A DNA stretch of 44,960 nt, taken from the NCBI RefSeq assembly GCF_002159705.1, contig NZ_NFJD01000005.1, positions 1 to 44,960 of the forward strand, in the 5' to 3' direction. The notes below the pieces were generated by a model. The model had not been told where the DNA came from. It did no database searches and saw only the letters and a list, made by a program, of their open reading frames with translations. The position numbers were made by a program, and so were the translations under genes. Shown one piece after another: positions 1 through 7,363 of the stretch; positions within the stretch are counted from its first letter, which is position 1, and each line of letters opens with the position of its first letter. This DNA is from Elusimicrobium sp. An273. Lineage in GTDB: Bacteria; Elusimicrobiota; Elusimicrobia; Elusimicrobiales; Elusimicrobiaceae.

Positions 1-108
1 GAAGTGAAGTTGATTACGCCTGTAGCCATGGAAGAAGGGTTGCGCTTCGCTATCCGCGAAGGCGGCCATACGGTAGGCGCCGGCGTAGTAACCAAAATTA
101 TTGAGTAG
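1..108 (+). CDS. tuf: Elongation factor Tu, C-terminal end (partial)
   Basis: The window opens inside a reading frame whose last 35 residues, ending [15 protein letters not shown], match the conserved C-terminus of EF-Tu domain 3 ([10 protein letters not shown] motif). EF-Tu carries aminoacyl-tRNA to the ribosomal A site as a GTP complex. The 5' part lies outside the window. A second tuf starts at 44852 on the same strand, so the genome has at least two copies. tuf upstream of rpmG, tRNA-Trp, secE and nusG is the classical tufB position. The identification is firm; only the missing N-terminal part is unseen. Confidence 0.95.
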   Translation, partial: EVKLITPVAMEEGLRFAIREGGHTVGAGVVTKIIE

Positions 109-120
109 TAAAATTGTTTA

Positions 121-171
121 GTTCACTGTGGCGGGGGCATCTCACCCATGCCCCCGCAAATAATCGTGAAC
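121..171 (+). other. GC-rich hairpin downstream of tuf
   Basis: A perfect 10-bp stem (131-140 with 148-157, core GCGGGGGC/GCCCCCGC) has a 7-nt loop and sits inside a weaker outer pairing GTTCAC/GTGAAC (121-126 with 166-171). No T run follows, so it does not look like a standard intrinsic terminator. A second small stem GAGGG/CCCTC lies at 184-197 just ahead of the rpmG ribosome-binding site. It may mark a 3' end or processing point that separates abundant tuf mRNA from rpmG. Confidence 0.6.
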
Positions 172-215
172 GAGCGAAACTTTGAGGGATTTCCCTCCAT
201 TTAAGGATACGAAAG

Positions 216-374
216 ATGGCAAGTGAAAGATTAACGATCGCGCTGATTTGCACCGAATGCAAAAACAAAAACTACTATCAAGTGCGCGGCAAAAAGAAAG
301 AATACAAATTGGAGCTCAACAAGTTCTGCAAAAAATGCGGCAAGAGCACCAAACACAAAGAAGGCAAAGCCTAA
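216..374 (+). CDS. rpmG: 50S ribosomal protein L33
   Basis: This 52-residue protein begins MASERLTIALICTEC and has the two CxxC pairs (C12/C15 and C38/C41) of the zinc-binding, C-plus form of L33, a component of the large subunit near the E site. Length is normal for the family. AAGGA lies about 10 nt before the ATG. It stands directly upstream of tRNA-Trp and secE, the gene order found in many bacteria. Because the four cysteines are kept, zinc binding is expected; C-minus, zinc-independent paralogs elsewhere in the genome cannot be excluded. Confidence 0.95.
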   Translation: MASERLTIALICTECKNKNYYQVRGKKKEYKLELNKFCKKCGKSTKHKEGKA

Positions 375-383
375 GATTTTTGT

Positions 384-458
384 GGGAGCGTCGGTTAACT
401 GGTAAACCACCGGTCTCCAAAACCGGGACTGAAGGTTCGAGTCCTTCCGCTCCTGCCA
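384..458 (+). tRNA. tRNA-Trp (anticodon CCA)
   Basis: A 75-nt cloverleaf can be drawn by eye: acceptor GGGAGCG/CGCTCCT, D stem GGTT/AACC, anticodon stem CCGGT/ACCGG with loop CTCCAAA (anticodon CCA), T stem GAAGG/CCTTC with loop TTCGAGT. The 3' CCA is encoded, unlike in the tRNA-Ile and tRNA-Ala genes of the rRNA operon. It lies 9 nt after the rpmG stop and 30 nt before secE, so it is probably processed from a shared transcript. Confidence 0.96.
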
Positions 459-488
459 GGTTTTATACCAAGGAAAACGGATATTTCT

Positions 489-677
489 ATGAACAAAGCA
501 ATTGATTTTCTGAAGCAATCTGTCGGCGAGCTGAAAAAATCCACGTGGCTCTCCCGGCAGGAAGTGGTTCAGTCCACCATCTTGGTAGCGATTGTTGTGG
601 CGTTGGTGTCGGCGTATGTCAGCGTCATTGACTTTGGGCTGACCAAAGTGCTCGGATTCGTAGTTGGGGGCCGCTAA
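489..677 (+). CDS. secE: Preprotein translocase subunit SecE
   Basis: The 62-residue single-span protein starts MNKAIDFLKQSVGELKKSTW, with the typical amphipathic helix (LKKSTWLSRQEVVQST) followed by one hydrophobic membrane segment at about residues 32-56. SecE clamps SecY in the inner-membrane translocon. Many phyla have this short one-helix form, whereas E. coli has three helices. Its TAA stop shares its last A with the nusG ATG, so the two genes are translationally coupled. Confidence 0.94.
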   Translation: MNKAIDFLKQSVGELKKSTWLSRQEVVQSTILVAIVVALVSAYVSVIDFGLTKVLGFVVGGR

Positions 678-1210
678 TGTCTGAAGAAAAAGCTTGGTAC
701 GTCGTGCATACCCAAACGGGGCACGAGGATAAAGTAAGAGAAAAAATTCTGCTTAACATCGAAATCCAAAATTTCGGTGATCGTGTTTTTCAAGTATTGG
801 TTCCCACCGAAGAAGTCGTTGAAGTCAAACAAAACAAGAAAATTTTGCGCAAACGGAAGTTTTTCCCTGGCTATGTGCTGGTGCAGATGAAAATGACCAG
901 CGAAGCGTATTGGTTTATTAAAAGCATTACGGGCGTAACCGGCTTTTTGGGCGATCCCAACCCGGTGCCGCTGCCGGAAGAAGAAATTGCCGGCATCGTA
1001 GAACTGACGGACAACACCTCCGGCAAACCCAAACACGTGGTGGAGTTTGAACGCGGCGAAAGCGTACGCATTACCGAAGGCCCGTTCAAACACTTTATTG
1101 GTGTAGTGGAAGACGTCAACGAGCAGAAGAACAAACTGAAGGTGATGGTAACGGTCTTTGACCGCGCCACCCCGGTGGAAGTGGACTTCCTGCAAGTGGA
1201 AAAGAACTAG
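677..1210 (+). CDS. nusG: Transcription termination/antitermination protein NusG
   Basis: This 177-residue protein has an N-terminal NGN domain (about 6-110, with the [11 protein letters not shown] motif at 61-71) and a C-terminal KOW domain (about 125-175, [11 protein letters not shown]). NusG binds the RNA polymerase clamp, increases processivity, couples to ribosomes or Rho, and takes part in rRNA antitermination. Length is standard and no insertion domain is present. The start overlaps the secE stop by one base, with a G-rich Shine-Dalgarno sequence at the end of secE. Co-transcription with secE and rplK-rplA is expected. Confidence 0.96.
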   Translation: MSEEKAWYVVHTQTGHEDKVREKILLNIEIQNFGDRVFQVLVPTEEVVEVKQNKKILRKRKFFPGYVLVQMKMTSEAYWFIKSITGVTGFLGDPNPVPLPEEEIAGIVELTDNTSGKPKHVVEFERGESVRITEGPFKHFIGVVEDVNEQKNKLKVMVTVFDRATPVEVDFLQVEKN

Positions 1211-1254
1211 ATTTTACCGCAGTAAAGCAGTAAAAAATATGGAGTAACGACAAA

Positions 1255-1689
1255 ATGGCAAAAGAGAAAAAAATTAAAGGTTACATCAAGCTGCAGATTC
1301 CCGCTGGCGCTGCCAACCCGGCCCCGCCTGTGGGCCCGGCTTTGGGCCAGCATGGTGTAAACATCATGGAATTCTGCAAACAATTCAACGCCAAGACGGC
1401 GAAAATGGAAAAAGGGATCAAGATCCCGGTCATCATTACCGTTTACGAAGACCGCTCTTTCACCTTTATCACCAAGATGCCGCCTATGGCCGTGCTGATT
1501 ATCAAGGAACTGGGCCTTGCGAAAGGATCCGGTGCTCCGCACAAAGATAAAGTCGGCAAGATCACCCAAGCCCAGTGCGAAAAAATCGCCGCGCAGAAAC
1601 TGCCCGATTTGAACACGAAAGACATCAAACAGGCGGCCGAGATGGTAAAAGGCACCTGCCGCAGCATGGGTGTGGACGTAGTAAAATAA
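1255..1689 (+). CDS. rplK: 50S ribosomal protein L11
   Basis: The 144-residue protein begins [18 protein letters not shown] and contains the proline-rich N-terminal signature [19 protein letters not shown]. The C-terminal RNA-binding domain ends with CRSMGVDV. L11 binds the GTPase-associated centre of 23S rRNA and contacts EF-G and RelA. GGAG lies 10 nt before the ATG. It follows nusG by 44 nt and precedes rplA, as in nearly all bacteria. Confidence 0.97.
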   Translation: MAKEKKIKGYIKLQIPAGAANPAPPVGPALGQHGVNIMEFCKQFNAKTAKMEKGIKIPVIITVYEDRSFTFITKMPPMAVLIIKELGLAKGSGAPHKDKVGKITQAQCEKIAAQKLPDLNTKDIKQAAEMVKGTCRSMGVDVVK

Positions 1690-1742
1690 ATTTAAACTGA
1701 GGGAGGGCGACAACGCCCGTTACAACCTAAGGAGTATTTCAG

Positions 1743-2417
1743 ATGGGAAAAAGAATGCAAGCCGCTCAAAAAGCTTACGATAAGTCCAAAGTTTACACGT
1801 TGGAAGAAGGCGCCAAGATCGTAAAAGAAAACGCCAAAGCCAAATTCGACGAAACCGTTGAAATCCACGTGAAACTGGGCATTGATACCAAAAAAGCCGA
1901 CCAACAGGTGCGCACCACGGTGGCTTTGCCGCATGGTACGGGTAAAACCAAACGCATCGCGGTCATCGCCAAAGGCGAGCATGTGCAGGAAGCGCAGGCC
2001 GCCGGTGCCGACAGAGTGGGCTGTGAAGACATTGTGGACGAAGTCTTGAAAGGCAAAATTGACTTTGACGTGCTCGTGGCCACGCCGGATACGATGAAAG
2101 ACCTGGCCAAAGCCGCCAAAATCTTGGGCCCGCGCGGACTGATGCCGAACCCGAAAAGCGGTACGGTGACGTTTGACCTGGCCAACACCATCAAAGCCTT
2201 GAAAGCCGGACGCATTGAATTCAAAGCCGATGCTTATGGTATCGTGCACGCCATTATTGGCAAAGCGTCTTTTGACGCCGCCAAATTGGTGGAAAACGCA
2301 AAAGCCGTTATGGACACTATCCTTCGCGTAAAACCGAGCACCTCGAAAGGGATCTATGTACAGAGCATTTCGTTAAGCTCTACCATGGGCCCGGGTGTAT
2401 TCGTTACCCATAAATAG
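1743..2417 (+). CDS. rplA: 50S ribosomal protein L1
   Basis: The 224-residue protein carries the L1 signature GPRGLMPNPKSGTV at about residues 130-143 and the usual two-domain length. L1 forms the mobile L1 stalk at the E site and, in many bacteria, represses its own rplK-rplA mRNA. AAGGAG precedes the start. A short complementary pair (GGGCG/CGCCC) in the 53-nt gap behind rplK may be a remnant of such regulation, but this is weak. The gene is followed at once by a strong terminator, so the usual continuation into rplJ is absent. Confidence 0.97.
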   Translation: MGKRMQAAQKAYDKSKVYTLEEGAKIVKENAKAKFDETVEIHVKLGIDTKKADQQVRTTVALPHGTGKTKRIAVIAKGEHVQEAQAAGADRVGCEDIVDEVLKGKIDFDVLVATPDTMKDLAKAAKILGPRGLMPNPKSGTVTFDLANTIKALKAGRIEFKADAYGIVHAIIGKASFDAAKLVENAKAVMDTILRVKPSTSKGIYVQSISLSSTMGPGVFVTHK

Positions 2418-2433
2418 TTGTTCTCTTTTGCAT

Positions 2434-2465
2434 AAAAACCCCGCTTTCCGGCGGGGTTTTTTGTT
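2434..2465 (+). terminator. Intrinsic terminator after rplA
   Basis: A stem AAAACCCCGC/GCGGGGTTTT with a 6-nt loop is followed by a T run. It closes the tuf-secE-nusG-rplKA unit at the point where rplJ would normally follow. Confidence 0.9.
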
Positions 2466-2510
2466 GTATTTTCCTGCAGCTTTTCCGCGTTTTGGGTGCA
2501 CAAAATCCGC

Positions 2511-2539
2511 TTGCGGCGCAGCCGGCTTCTTGTTACAAT
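2511..2539 (+). promoter_or_regulatory. Sigma-70-type promoter for the exported-protein pair
   Basis: TTGCGG (2511-2516), a 17-nt spacer and TACAAT (2534-2539) place the transcription start about 10 nt before the ATG at 2556. The leader would be very short. The call rests on hexamer match and spacing only. Confidence 0.55.
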
Positions 2540-2555
2540 GAAAAGATAGAACCCT

Positions 2556-3674
2556 ATGCGCAAATGGCGGCTTCTTTTTTTCTTTCTCAGTGTAGCCTCG
2601 GCCGTTTCCGCCCAGCCGGGCGGCCCGGCCTGGGGCAAACAACTGGTGCGGGTGCTGGGGCCGACGGCCGCCCGGCAGACGGCGGTTGTGCCCGCGCCCA
2701 AACTGGAACGAGCCCTTCAAACCCAACTGCTGGCCCATACCCGGTGGAAAAACGCCCTTCCCTTAAAAGCAGATCTCTACTTGCCGGCGCGCAGTATGGC
2801 CGTCAAAAGTTCGCCTTCAATCCTTCCCGCCAGCGAGGCGGATGCTTATTTTAATTACATAAACGACCAGTTGGCCGCCGTGTGGCAAAGCGTAACCGAG
2901 CGGGATATCGCGCTTTTGCAGCATTATAAGACTGATATTTTAAAATCCCTGCACGTGCGTTTGCCCCGTCAGCCGGTGCAGTATGCCGCGCTGATTCCGC
3001 CCCAAGCCAAGTACATTGCCGTGGGGGAAGAACACGGCTTTGCGCCGCTTCGCAAAGCTTTTGAAGAACTGGTGCTGGGCTACCGGCACATGTATCCGGA
3101 GCGAAAAATTATTGTGTTAACGGAGTTTGTGTTTGACAGGACGCTTCCGCTGTCTGAAAAAACGGGGGAACCGGTGTCGCTGTTGGGGCTTAAATACCGG
3201 CGGGTCAGTGCGGATTTTCGGTTTTTGGAGAAATTTGTCAAACGAGGCATAGACGTCATCGGGCTGGAAGATGAACGCTATTTCCGCAGTCATCAACGGC
3301 TCATTACGCCCGTTTTCCGCCAGGTGGAATCGGTGTATGGCATGAAACAGCGCAATGAGCATTGGCGCGAAATTATCGAACAAGTACGCCGCCGGGAGCC
3401 GGAGGCCGTGTTTTTTGTCTATACCGGCAATATGCACGTGCATTACCGGGCGCCGTACTCGCTGGCGAGGGCTTCTTCACAGGTGTTTGTTCTTCAATTT
3501 TTTGCGGGGGAACTGGGCCGCGATTTGCCTTTCGGGGCCGTTATGCAAAAAGAACCTTTTGCCCGCACGGAAGGCGATGCCCGCTATCCTACCGTTCTCT
3601 CCTGGCCGCAGGCCAGCCCGTATCGCATGTTAAGCGGGTTTGACGCGGGGCTTATTTTTCCGGTATCGCAATAG
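2556..3674 (+). CDS. Exported ChaN/TIKI-like protein of unknown function
   Basis: This 372-residue protein has a Sec signal peptide (MRKWRLLFFFLSVASAVSAQ, cleavage likely after residue 19 or 20). The core motifs are GEEHG at 157-161, a TE pair at 189-190, GLE at 236-238 and YTGNMHVHY at 289-297. Such spaced Glu/His motifs resemble the EreA/ChaN/TIKI metal-binding fold, so a haem-binding or hydrolase-like role is possible. That assignment is tentative and the substrate is unknown. The first 140 residues match nothing I recognise. It is followed after 34 nt by a secreted protease and probably shares its transcript. Confidence 0.65.
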   Translation: MRKWRLLFFFLSVASAVSAQPGGPAWGKQLVRVLGPTAARQTAVVPAPKLERALQTQLLAHTRWKNALPLKADLYLPARSMAVKSSPSILPASEADAYFNYINDQLAAVWQSVTERDIALLQHYKTDILKSLHVRLPRQPVQYAALIPPQAKYIAVGEEHGFAPLRKAFEELVLGYRHMYPERKIIVLTEFVFDRTLPLSEKTGEPVSLLGLKYRRVSADFRFLEKFVKRGIDVIGLEDERYFRSHQRLITPVFRQVESVYGMKQRNEHWREIIEQVRRREPEAVFFVYTGNMHVHYRAPYSLARASSQVFVLQFFAGELGRDLPFGAVMQKEPFARTEGDARYPTVLSWPQASPYRMLSGFDAGLIFPVSQ

Positions 3675-3708
3675 CTTTTAATTTACTATCATAAACAGAA
3701 GAACAACT

Positions 3709-4707
3709 ATGTGGAAAACGATTGTACTTTTAACCTGTTTGCTGGGCGCCGCTCCCGTTTGGGGGCAGGTGAGCGTGATTTCGGTTACGGATGAAGATAG
3801 ACATACCCGCAAAGAGGACTTTTATCATACCTTTGAGTATTATATTACGCCCACGGGGGAAAAAGCGGCTTCCGTCAGCAAATGCCAAGCCACCCGCATC
3901 GGGCGCCGCTGGTTTGCCACGGCGGCCCACTGCGTACAGCAGAACTGCCAAAACGGGTGTCTGATTCAAATGGATTTACTGGAACAGCCCGTTTCGGCCC
4001 TGGCCCGCGTGACGCACTCCGCCAAGAAACCGGCCGTGTTTGTGCATCCGGACTTTTCCCCGCAGAAAATAGTCAAAAACGATTTTGCCCTCATCCGCTT
4101 GGATTTAGACCGCGCTCCGATTACTTATTACCGCCGCGCCGGCGGAAAACAAAAAAACAACCTTGCCCTTACCCGGGCGCAGTTTGATGCGTTTTTGCGG
4201 CAAAACCTGCAGGCTTCGCGCCAATACCGGCGCATTGTAAGCCCGGAGTTTCCGCCCCTTGTGTTGTTTGACGACGGTAATTATGTAATTGACCGGGATC
4301 TGTCGGTCATTTCCATTTTTGGCGGAAAGCGGGAAATCAAGCCCGATCCTTACCCGGTGTATTACGTCAAAGCGCTGGGATTTGCCTATACGCATAATTT
4401 CGGTATCCGCAAAGGGATGAGCGGGTCTGGCGTGATGAGCAACACCGGGGAGCTGGTGGGCATTATTTCGGCCAATTTAACTTCTGTCCGCGGGGTGGGC
4501 AATAAAGCCGCGCGGAAGGAAGAGTATTTTATGTTCCCGGTGTTTAATGCGGAAATTGCTTCTTTTATGGAAAGCGTAATGGGCAGCGATTATTATAAAT
4601 TGGATTGGAAGGATGCCTTTCCTGATTTTGTCCGCAAATCCCAGCGGGATTTTTCACCCGTGGTACAGGCCGTAGAGTGGGTGGATACCCATACGGGGGC
4701 CCGTTAA
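3709..4707 (+). CDS. Exported trypsin-like serine protease
   Basis: This 332-residue protein has a signal peptide (MWKTIVLLTCLLGAAPVWGQ). The chymotrypsin-fold triad is readable: H74 in ATAAHC, D125 in KNDFALIRLD and S238 in GMSGSG, close to the GDSGGP consensus. The GxSGxG form is closer to V8/glutamyl-endopeptidase-like proteases than to classical trypsins. Cysteines at 59, 75, 80 and 84 could form disulfides, fitting a periplasmic or extracellular location. A long segment between D125 and S238 is larger than usual. Target and specificity are not readable. It ends just before a bidirectional terminator shared with obg. Confidence 0.82.
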   Translation: MWKTIVLLTCLLGAAPVWGQVSVISVTDEDRHTRKEDFYHTFEYYITPTGEKAASVSKCQATRIGRRWFATAAHCVQQNCQNGCLIQMDLLEQPVSALARVTHSAKKPAVFVHPDFSPQKIVKNDFALIRLDLDRAPITYYRRAGGKQKNNLALTRAQFDAFLRQNLQASRQYRRIVSPEFPPLVLFDDGNYVIDRDLSVISIFGGKREIKPDPYPVYYVKALGFAYTHNFGIRKGMSGSGVMSNTGELVGIISANLTSVRGVGNKAARKEEYFMFPVFNAEIASFMESVMGSDYYKLDWKDAFPDFVRKSQRDFSPVVQAVEWVDTHTGAR

Positions 4708-4711
4708 CGTA

Positions 4712-4739
4712 AAAAAGGCGCTTTGAAAAGCGCCTTTTT
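4712..4739. terminator. Bidirectional terminator between the protease gene and obg
   Basis: An AAAAAGGCGC stem pairs with GCGCCTTTTT around a short loop. A and T runs on the two sides let it work for the plus-strand protease gene and the convergent obg gene. Confidence 0.88.
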
Positions 4740-4748
4740 GAATAGCTT

Positions 4749-6128
4749 TTATTTCAGTTTGGCCTGGCGCCGCGCCCGGCGTTTTTCCAGACGCTCCTGC
4801 TTGGTTTCGCGCCGTTTATACCCGGCGTGTTCGGGTGCGGTGGGGGCTTCGTTGTCAAAATCCCCGTTCCATTCAAATTCCCGCCCGCCTACGACCAAGG
4901 TGTCTCCGTCTTGCACGCCAAATTTAAGGAGTGCCTTTTCCAGACCAATTTTCTTAAAAATCCCGCGCAGCCGGGCCACGGCTTCGGGCTGGTTGAAATT
5001 GGTCATGGCGATAAATTCCACCACTTTTTTGCCGGTAATGTGGATGACCTCTTCTTCATCGCGGGAGATGGAAAAAATGGGTTCCACCTTGTGCACCGCC
5101 GCCGTTTGTTCTGGCTCCAGCGGCATTTCCACCGGGGTAGAAGCCAAAATTTTTACCACTTCGTCCAGTACCGCGTTTACGCCTTCGCCCGTCGCGGCGG
5201 ACATCAGCATTACTTTGTGCTTTTTAAATTTCTTTTTCAGCGTTTCATACGCTTTTTGGGCGGAAGGCAAATCCATTTTGTTGACCACGATAATGCGCGG
5301 TTTTTCAAACAATTTTTTGTCAAACGTTTTCAGTTCGTTTTCAATTACTTTGACGGACTTCTCCGCATTCATTCCGTCAAATCCTTCCGGATCCACCAGG
5401 TGCAGCAGCACGCGGGTGCGCTCAATGTGTTTTAAAAATTGGTATCCTAACCCCTTTCCTTCGCTGGCGCCTTCAATAATGCCGGGAATATCGGCCGTGG
5501 CAAAGCTGACGTTTTTGTGAAGCGTAATGCCCAGGTTGGGGTTCAGCGTCGTGAACGGATAATCCGCAATGCGCGGGCGCGCGGCGGAAATGCGGCTTAA
5601 GAAAGTGCTTTTGCCCGCGTTGGGGAAGCCGACCAGTCCCAAGTCCGCCAATACTTTTAATTCCAAAATAAGGGTTACTTCTTCGCCGGGCTGTCCGTTT
5701 TCGGCAATGTGCGGGGCGGTGTTGTTGCGCGTTTTAAACGATTGGTTCCCGCGGCCGCCCATGCCGCCTTTGGCAACGGTAAATTCTTGGCCGGGCTTGG
5801 TCAGATCGGCTAAGATATGGCCGTCCTGTTTGACGATCGTCCCGCAGGGAACAAGCACAATGCGGTCTTCTCCGGCGCGGCCGGTTTTGTTGTAGGTGCC
5901 GCCCTTTTCGCCGTTTTGGGCTTCAATGTGCGGGTTGTAGGCCAGCTCCAGGAGCGTGGTTAAATTGGGTTCGGCGCGCAGGATCACGTCGCCGCCTTTG
6001 CCGCCGCAGCCGCCGTTGGGGCCGCCGAATTCAATAAATTTTTCGCGGCGGAAAGATAAACAGCCGTCGCCGCCTTTGCCGGCGGTAACGTAGATTTTAA
6101 CACGGTCTAAAAAACTTCCCGATTGCAT
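4749..6128 (-). CDS. obg: Obg-family GTPase (ObgE/CgtA)
   Basis: The 459-residue protein has the glycine-rich Obg fold (1-159), a G domain with GFPNAGKST (167-175), TTLNPN (193-198), DIPG (213-216), NKMD (283-286) and SAATGEG (310-316), then an OCT-type C-terminal domain (about 345-422) and a basic tail rich in R, K and E. Obg associates with the 50S subunit and acts in late large-subunit assembly and stress control. AGAGGA lies just before the ATG. It is the last gene of the rplU-rpmA-(small ORF)-obg cluster, its conserved neighbourhood. Confidence 0.97.
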   Translation of the reverse strand: MQSGSFLDRVKIYVTAGKGGDGCLSFRREKFIEFGGPNGGCGGKGGDVILRAEPNLTTLLELAYNPHIEAQNGEKGGTYNKTGRAGEDRIVLVPCGTIVKQDGHILADLTKPGQEFTVAKGGMGGRGNQSFKTRNNTAPHIAENGQPGEEVTLILELKVLADLGLVGFPNAGKSTFLSRISAARPRIADYPFTTLNPNLGITLHKNVSFATADIPGIIEGASEGKGLGYQFLKHIERTRVLLHLVDPEGFDGMNAEKSVKVIENELKTFDKKLFEKPRIIVVNKMDLPSAQKAYETLKKKFKKHKVMLMSAATGEGVNAVLDEVVKILASTPVEMPLEPEQTAAVHKVEPIFSISRDEEEVIHITGKKVVEFIAMTNFNQPEAVARLRGIFKKIGLEKALLKFGVQDGDTLVVGGREFEWNGDFDNEAPTAPEHAGYKRRETKQERLEKRRARRQAKLK

Positions 6129-6170
6129 AGTTCCTCTTTCGCCGCGCTTATTTGTTGCGGCGGATAAAAA

Positions 6171-6329
6171 TTAAATGGTTTCGTCCTGCATCAGCGCTTG
6201 CGCCAATAACTTTTTGGATAACGTGCGCTTGGCTTTTTGGCGCGCGCGTTTTACTTTGGCGCGGGTCGGCGTTTTGGCGCAGGGGTAAGCCCATTCGTCT
6301 TGGCTTACGTGTAATTCGTCTTTCTTCAT
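6171..6329 (-). CDS. Small basic protein of unknown function between rpmA and obg
   Basis: A 52-codon frame begins MKKDELHVSQDEWAYPC and continues with a very Lys/Arg/Ala-rich second half ending ALMQDETI. I do not recognise it. It lies between the rpmA terminator and obg, 42 nt upstream of obg, on the same strand. No clear Shine-Dalgarno sequence precedes the ATG. An extended -10 motif (TGGTACAAT) ends only 2 nt before the ATG, so a transcript starting there would miss this start codon. It may be a real ribosome-associated small protein or only the obg leader. Confidence 0.45.
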   Translation of the reverse strand: MKKDELHVSQDEWAYPCAKTPTRAKVKRARQKAKRTLSKKLLAQALMQDETI

Positions 6330-6370
6330 AAATTGTACCAAACAATAAAAATTTTGCGTCGGTCTGCCAT

Positions 6371-6406
6371 AAAAAAAGCGGCAGGATTTGTTCCTGCCGC
6401 TTTTTT
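6371..6406 (-). terminator. Intrinsic terminator downstream of rpmA
   Basis: A long stem (AGCGGCAGGA with TCCTGCCGCT, extended by A/T runs on both sides) lies 13 nt after the rpmA stop. On the minus strand it ends in a T run. It separates rplU-rpmA from the small ORF and obg, so obg needs its own promoter or read-through. Confidence 0.88.
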
Positions 6407-6418
6407 AAACTGTGAAGC

Positions 6419-6802
6419 TTATTTGTCCGCTTCGGCCTTTTTGGCTTTGGCGGGCGCCTTTTTGGCGGCCGGTTTTTTGGCAGCCGGTTTGGCGGTTTTG
6501 GCAGCTGCTTTTTTGGCAGGAGCCTTGGCTTCTTCTTTGGTTTCCGCAACTTTCGGGTACACGGAAATCTGCTTTTTGCCTCTCTTCACCCATTCAAAGG
6601 TTACAATGCCGGCGACGCGGGCAAAAAGGCTGTCATCGCTGCTTCTGGAAACGTTGGTACCGGGCAAGAATTTGGTACCGCGTTGGCGCACGATGATTTC
6701 CCCAGCGTTTACAAACTGGGAGCCGTAGCGTTTAATACCTAAACGCTGGCCGTGGCTGTCTCTTCCGTTGGAGGAAGAACCTTGTGCTTTTGTATGTGCC
6801 AT
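6419..6802 (-). CDS. rpmA: 50S ribosomal protein L27 with Lys/Ala-rich C-terminal extension
   Basis: The first 85 or so residues are a normal L27: [16 protein letters not shown], then [19 protein letters not shown] and [13 protein letters not shown]27 sits at the peptidyl-transferase centre with its N-terminal tail reaching the tRNA ends. The N-terminus has no cleavable leader of the Firmicutes type. Total length is 127 residues because about 40 residues of AK/PAAKK repeats, resembling histone H1 tails, follow the conserved domain. Such a tail could bind rRNA. It follows rplU by 16 nt. Confidence 0.95.
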   Translation of the reverse strand: MAHTKAQGSSSNGRDSHGQRLGIKRYGSQFVNAGEIIVRQRGTKFLPGTNVSRSSDDSLFARVAGIVTFEWVKRGKKQISVYPKVAETKEEAKAPAKKAAAKTAKPAAKKPAAKKAPAKAKKAEADK

Positions 6803-6818
6803 AGTTTAGTCTCCCAAT

Positions 6819-7130
6819 TTATGCTAACTGGATATCCGTGATTTTAATTTGCGTTAAATCCTGTCTGTGGCCGATGGTTCTTTCGTAACCTTTTTTCGGT
6901 CTTTTCTTAAAAACGAGGATTTTCGGACCTCTCAAATGTTTGACCACTTGAGCGGTGACCTTGGCCGTGTTACCGGCTTTGGCATCTGCCGAGGTACCTT
7001 CTTCGTCGGCGGCCCAGAGCACTTTGAGTTCCACGCTCTCGCCCGCTTTCGCGTCCAGTTTTTCAACCTGCAGATCTTGACCGGGTTTTACCCAGTACTG
7101 TTTTCCACCAGTTTCAATAATTGCGTACAT
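6819..7130 (-). CDS. rplU: 50S ribosomal protein L21
   Basis: The 103-residue protein begins MYAIIETGGKQYWVKPGQ and contains FKKRPKKGYERTIGHRQ near the C-terminus, both diagnostic of L21, an early 23S-binding protein. An in-frame upstream start (7166) exists, but the conserved family start is the ATG at 7128-7130. It is the first gene of the rplU-rpmA-obg cluster and is divergent from dnaJ. The leader of about 85 nt between the promoter and start is G/C-rich and could fold. Confidence 0.96.
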   Translation of the reverse strand: MYAIIETGGKQYWVKPGQDLQVEKLDAKAGESVELKVLWAADEEGTSADAKAGNTAKVTAQVVKHLRGPKILVFKKRPKKGYERTIGHRQDLTQIKITDIQLA

Positions 7131-7222
7131 AAGTTTATTATACCAAATAAAGAGACAACACCCCACGCCCTCGCCTTTTGGGCCGGGCGGAAGAGGGTTG
7201 CTCTCCCTTAATTTGTATATAT

Positions 7223-7231
7223 ATTATAACA
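7223..7231 (-). promoter_or_regulatory. Extended -10 promoter for rplU
   Basis: On the minus strand the sequence reads TGTTATAAT, that is TGn followed by a perfect TATAAT. No good -35 hexamer is seen at 17 nt, as expected for an extended -10 promoter. Confidence 0.6.
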
Positions 7232-7237
7232 TAATTC

Positions 7238-7285
7238 GCTCCGTTTGGCTGCAAAACGGCAGGCATACGGGAAACGGAGCCGTTT
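7238..7285. repeat. Overlapping inverted repeats in the rplU-dnaJ divergent region
   Basis: GCTCCGTTT (7238-7246) pairs with AAACGGAGC (7272-7280) across a loop holding a smaller CTGC/GCAG stem. The second arm can instead pair with CCGTTT (7280-7285) to form a tight hairpin. The two pairings exclude each other. The element lies immediately upstream of the rplU -10 box and about 80 nt before dnaJ. It could be an operator or an attenuating RNA switch. It is not a CIRCE element. Confidence 0.5.
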
Positions 7286-7363
7286 CAAAAGGAGCAGTCG
7301 TGCAGGGAGAGTGTAAATTTAATAAAATATAAAAAAGAGATTTTACAGCAAAGCTGCAGGATT

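Noticed and set aside
7231..7363. CIRCE (HrcA) element upstream of dnaJ
   Set aside because: The inverted repeats found there do not resemble TTAGCACTC-N9-GAGTGCTAA.
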